NCBI RefSeq assembly: GCF_016307205.1
Contig: NZ_JAEIJD010000005.1
Coordinates: 62,001 to 126,000 of the forward strand
Source: Pontibaca salina
GTDB taxonomy: Bacteria; Pseudomonadota; Alphaproteobacteria; Rhodobacterales; Rhodobacteraceae
Direction: 5' to 3'
Length of the DNA: 64,000 nt
Position numbers and translations under genes: made by a program. Below, one piece after another: positions 61,930 through 64,000 of this stretch. The notes beneath the pieces are model-generated. The model saw only the letters and a list, made by a program, of their open reading frames with translations, searched no databases and had not been told where the DNA came from. Position 1 is the stretch's first letter; each line of letters begins with the position of its first letter.

Positions 61930-62412
61930 TTAGAACGCCTCAGGCCGGGCTGCCCGCGCCATATGATCCAGCACCGCGTTAACGAATTTTGGCTCGCGCC
62001 CGTCAGCAAAGAAAGCGCGGGCGATTTCGACGAATTCGTTGATCACCACCCGTGGCGGCGTGTCCGACTGCGTCAATTCTGCGCCAGCGACCCGAAACAG
62101 CGCGCGCAAAGTTGGATCGATACGCGCGATCGGCCATTTCGCAATCAGACTGCGATCGGTCATCTGGTCGATCTTTGCCTGCCAGTTCACTGCGTCCTCG
62201 ACGAGCTTGCGAAACAGCGCGATATCGCCGTCCTGCATCTCATCGCCGTCATAGGTCGCGCCAAACCGGTGTTCCAGAAATTCGGCCACGACCTCGCGGG
62301 TGGATTGCTCGGTGTGTTCCATCTGGAACAGTGCCTGCACCGCATACAGTCGCGCGGCGCTTCTCATTTTACGTTTCTGATTGCCCGAAAGGGCGCCATC
62401 CGAGGGTGTCAT
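61930..62412 (-). CDS. nusB: Transcription antitermination factor NusB
   Basis: 160 residues, all helical. Binds boxA of rRNA leaders with S10 to allow read-through. Features: RSAARLYAVQALFQMEHTEQ at the start, and LRALFRVAGAELTQSDTPPRVVINEFVEIARAFFADGREPKFVNAVLDHMAR, the diagnostic end. Its ATG overlaps the ribH stop by four bases. ribBX-ribH-nusB is a conserved alphaproteobacterial operon. Confidence 0.96.
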   Translation of the reverse strand: MTPSDGALSGNQKRKMRSAARLYAVQALFQMEHTEQSTREVVAEFLEHRFGATYDGDEMQDGDIALFRKLVEDAVNWQAKIDQMTDRSLIAKWPIARIDPTLRALFRVAGAELTQSDTPPRVVINEFVEIARAFFADGREPKFVNAVLDHMARAARPEAF

Positions 62413-62960
62413 GCGGTGTCTGATCCATGATTTTGGTTCGCCAGCCTGAATTCCTCAGGTGCTGGCCGAAAACCAACCCCTTTGCGTGCGCCACCCCATT
62501 TGCGGGTCAATGCGATCAGATGCAACGCCGCCGCCGCCGCGCCCCCACCCTTGTTTTGGCCTTGGGCCTCGGCGCGCACGATTGCCTGATCCCGATTTTC
62601 CACGGTCAGGATCCCGTTACCGATGCAAAGCCCCTGCAATCCCATCAGTTGCAGCGCGCGGCTGCTATCATTGCAAACGGTTTCGTAATGCGTCGTTTCG
62701 CCCCGAATAACACAGCCCAGCGCCACGTAGCCGTCATAATTTGACATACGGTCGGCAATCGCGATGGCGGTCGGAACCTCCAAAGCACCGGGGACTTCGA
62801 CCAGATCAAAACTGCCGCCTGCTGCCGAGATCTCGGCCTGTGCCCCCGCGATCAGTTCATCGGCGATATCCTTGTAATAAGGTGCGACCACGATCAGCAG
62901 CTTGACTGGTTTGTCAAATTCAGGCCGCGGCAAGGAGTAATGGGTTTCGGTACCAGCCAT
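62409..62960 (-). CDS. ribH: 6,7-dimethyl-8-ribityllumazine synthase
   Basis: 183 residues. Joins the DHBP from RibB and the ribityl pyrimidine to the lumazine, the penultimate riboflavin step. Features: VVAPYYKDIADELIAGA, the DLVEVPGALEVPTAIA loop, YVALGCVIRGETTHYETVCND with the catalytic His, and ENRDQAIVRAEAQGQNKGGGAAAAALHL. It lies three bases after the RibB-type gene and overlaps nusB. Confidence 0.97.
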   Translation of the reverse strand: MAGTETHYSLPRPEFDKPVKLLIVVAPYYKDIADELIAGAQAEISAAGGSFDLVEVPGALEVPTAIAIADRMSNYDGYVALGCVIRGETTHYETVCNDSSRALQLMGLQGLCIGNGILTVENRDQAIVRAEAQGQNKGGGAAAAALHLIALTRKWGGARKGVGFRPAPEEFRLANQNHGSDTA

Positions 62961-62963
62961 ATC

Positions 62964-64000
62964 TCAGTCTTTCGTCATGATCGGGCGCGTTCCAGCAATC
63001 GTCAGGCCAAAAGCATCCAGCCCAAGATAGCGAGTTTGCGGAGAATCGGTAAGGAGGATCAAATCATGCAGCCCGAGCGACGACAGGATCTGTGCGCCCA
63101 GTCCGGTCTGTTTGATCGTGCGCGGCCCCTCTTCTTCGGTCGCGTAAAGTGCGTTGCGCGGCTGGCGGAACAGACAGACCACGCCGCGCCCTTCCTGTGC
63201 GATCAGTTCCATCGCGCGGGGCAGCTCGCGCATCGGTTTTGGCCCCAGCCCGAGCACATCCGACGCCTCGTGCAGGGCATGGGTGCGGGTCAAGACCGGT
63301 TCCGGAGTGCTGATGTCACCTTTGATCAACACCACATGTTCGATGCCATGGGTCTGGTCGGTGAACAGCCGCATCTCCCATTCGCCGCCAAATTCGGACT
63401 GCACAGTTTCGCGCCCGGTTTCGACCACCAGATTGTCGTTGCGGCTGCGATAGATGATCAGATCGCTGATCGTACCGACCTTCAGCCCGTGTTCTGCAGC
63501 GAATTCGACCAAATCCGGCAGCCGCGCCATAGTGCCGTCAGGTTTCAGGATCTCACAGATCACACCGGCCGGTTTTAATCCGGCCAGGCGGGCGATATCG
63601 ACCGCCGCTTCCGTATGGCCCGCACGCACCAGCACCCCGCCAGCACGCGCCCGCAGCGGAAAAATATGGCCCGGCGTAGCCAGGCTAGACAAGGTGTTCT
63701 GCTCATCTATAGCGGTCGCGATTGTATGGGCGCGATCATGGGCGGAAATGCCTGTGCTTACGCCTTCTCGCGCTTCGATCGAGACGGTAAACGGCGTTTC
63801 ATGACGTGAGGAATTGTTGACTGCCATCATTGGCAGCCCCAGTCGATCGACGCGCTCGGCGGTCATCGGCAAACAGATCAAGCCCCGCCCATGCATCGCC
63901 ATAAAATTGATCGCCTCAGGGGTCGCGAATTCGGCGGCGATCACCAGATCACCTTCGTTTTCGCGATCTTCATGATCGACCAGAATGAACATGCGCCCTG
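62964..64000 (-). CDS. ribB: 3,4-dihydroxy-2-butanone 4-phosphate synthase with RibX domain, N-terminus cut
   Basis: The frame is open through the right edge; 345 residues are visible. The DHBP synthase part (about 1-190 here) has [26 protein letters not shown], the [11 protein letters not shown] loop, [25 protein letters not shown]. The rest resembles GTP cyclohydrolase II but lacks the three zinc Cys: where active enzymes have a Cys cluster, this reads [16 protein letters not shown]. This is the RibBX arrangement, so a separate RibA is needed. ribH follows. Confidence 0.93.
   Translation of the reverse strand, partial: GRMFILVDHEDRENEGDLVIAAEFATPEAINFMAMHGRGLICLPMTAERVDRLGLPMMAVNNSSRHETPFTVSIEAREGVSTGISAHDRAHTIATAIDEQNTLSSLATPGHIFPLRARAGGVLVRAGHTEAAVDIARLAGLKPAGVICEILKPDGTMARLPDLVEFAAEHGLKVGTISDLIIYRSRNDNLVVETGRETVQSEFGGEWEMRLFTDQTHGIEHVVLIKGDISTPEPVLTRTHALHEASDVLGLGPKPMRELPRAMELIAQEGRGVVCLFRQPRNALYATEEEGPRTIKQTGLGAQILSSLGLHDLILLTDSPQTRYLGLDAFGLTIAGTRPIMTKD

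Overview
The window looks like an ordinary chromosomal core segment of a marine alphaproteobacterium of the Roseobacter group (family Rhodobacteraceae in the broad sense). This rests on lineage-typical genes (Mur-type Fur, OlsB, MmcB, DUF6324, DUF6476, CarD, SUV3-like helicase), on gene orders known in the group (argS-SPOR-nagZ-scpA-scpB; rpmF-plsX-fabH-ihfA-merR; helicase-S4-fdxA-carD; ribB-ribH-nusB), on an alphaproteobacterial tRNA-His without G-1, and on uniform, fairly GC-rich codon use. I see no prophage, insertion sequence, CRISPR array, integrase or toxin-rich island. The genus cannot be fixed from this sequence alone.

Layout. 1-3.5 kb: end of a GNAT gene, a small lipoprotein, then a minus-strand run mur - EamA exporter - eno. 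3.5-13.2 kb: DEAD-box helicase with a structured leader, an EEP-family hydrolase, selO, anmK, tyrS, an ABC-F ATPase, olsB and bamE. 13.2-18.7 kb: yceD-rpmF-plsX-fabH-ihfA-merR, tRNA-Pro(GGG) and dcd. 18.7-24.3 kb: minus-strand operon argS-SPOR-nagZ-scpA-scpB-small protein, coupled by four-base overlaps. 24.3-33.9 kb: CPA-type antiporter, dgt, erpA, xth, FAD monooxygenase, dksA, a MoxR/small membrane protein/VWA module and an M48 protease. 33.9-42 kb: PIN protein, small conserved protein, glnE, ybaK, flavin reductase, a GT-A-like protein, metY and a SIMPL protein. 42-48.7 kb: a large single-pass protein with GspL-like and GspC/PilP-like ends, an Lrp regulator, a Kef-type antiporter and the cobT/cobS pair. 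48.7-58.9 kb: carD, fdxA, S4 protein, SUV3-like helicase, TPR protein, SCP2 protein, lysophospholipase, pepF, two small proteins and rpoH. 58.9-64 kb: rluD head-to-head with DUF6476, tRNA-His, DUF6324, mmcB, a probable 6S RNA, a small membrane protein, nusB, ribH and a RibBX-type gene cut by the right edge.

The genes together cover central metabolism (eno, metY, riboflavin, cobalamin tail), lipid synthesis (plsX, fabH, olsB), envelope work (bamE, nagZ, anmK, SPOR), chromosome segregation (scpAB), translation (tyrS, argS, rpmF, two tRNAs), nitrogen control (glnE) and global regulation (rpoH, dksA, carD, ihfA, mur, Lrp, 6S RNA).

The most rewarding non-routine signals are: the GspL/GspC-like protein at 42.1-44.1 kb, far from any secretion genes; a four-copy repeat that in every copy starts within about 10 bases of a stop codon, in the sense direction; two perfect inverted repeats in divergent promoters (erpA/dgt and dksA/moxR); a candidate 6S RNA with fitting promoter and terminator; a helicase leader that can hide its own ribosome binding site; and divergent rluD/DUF6476 genes that share a CATG start.
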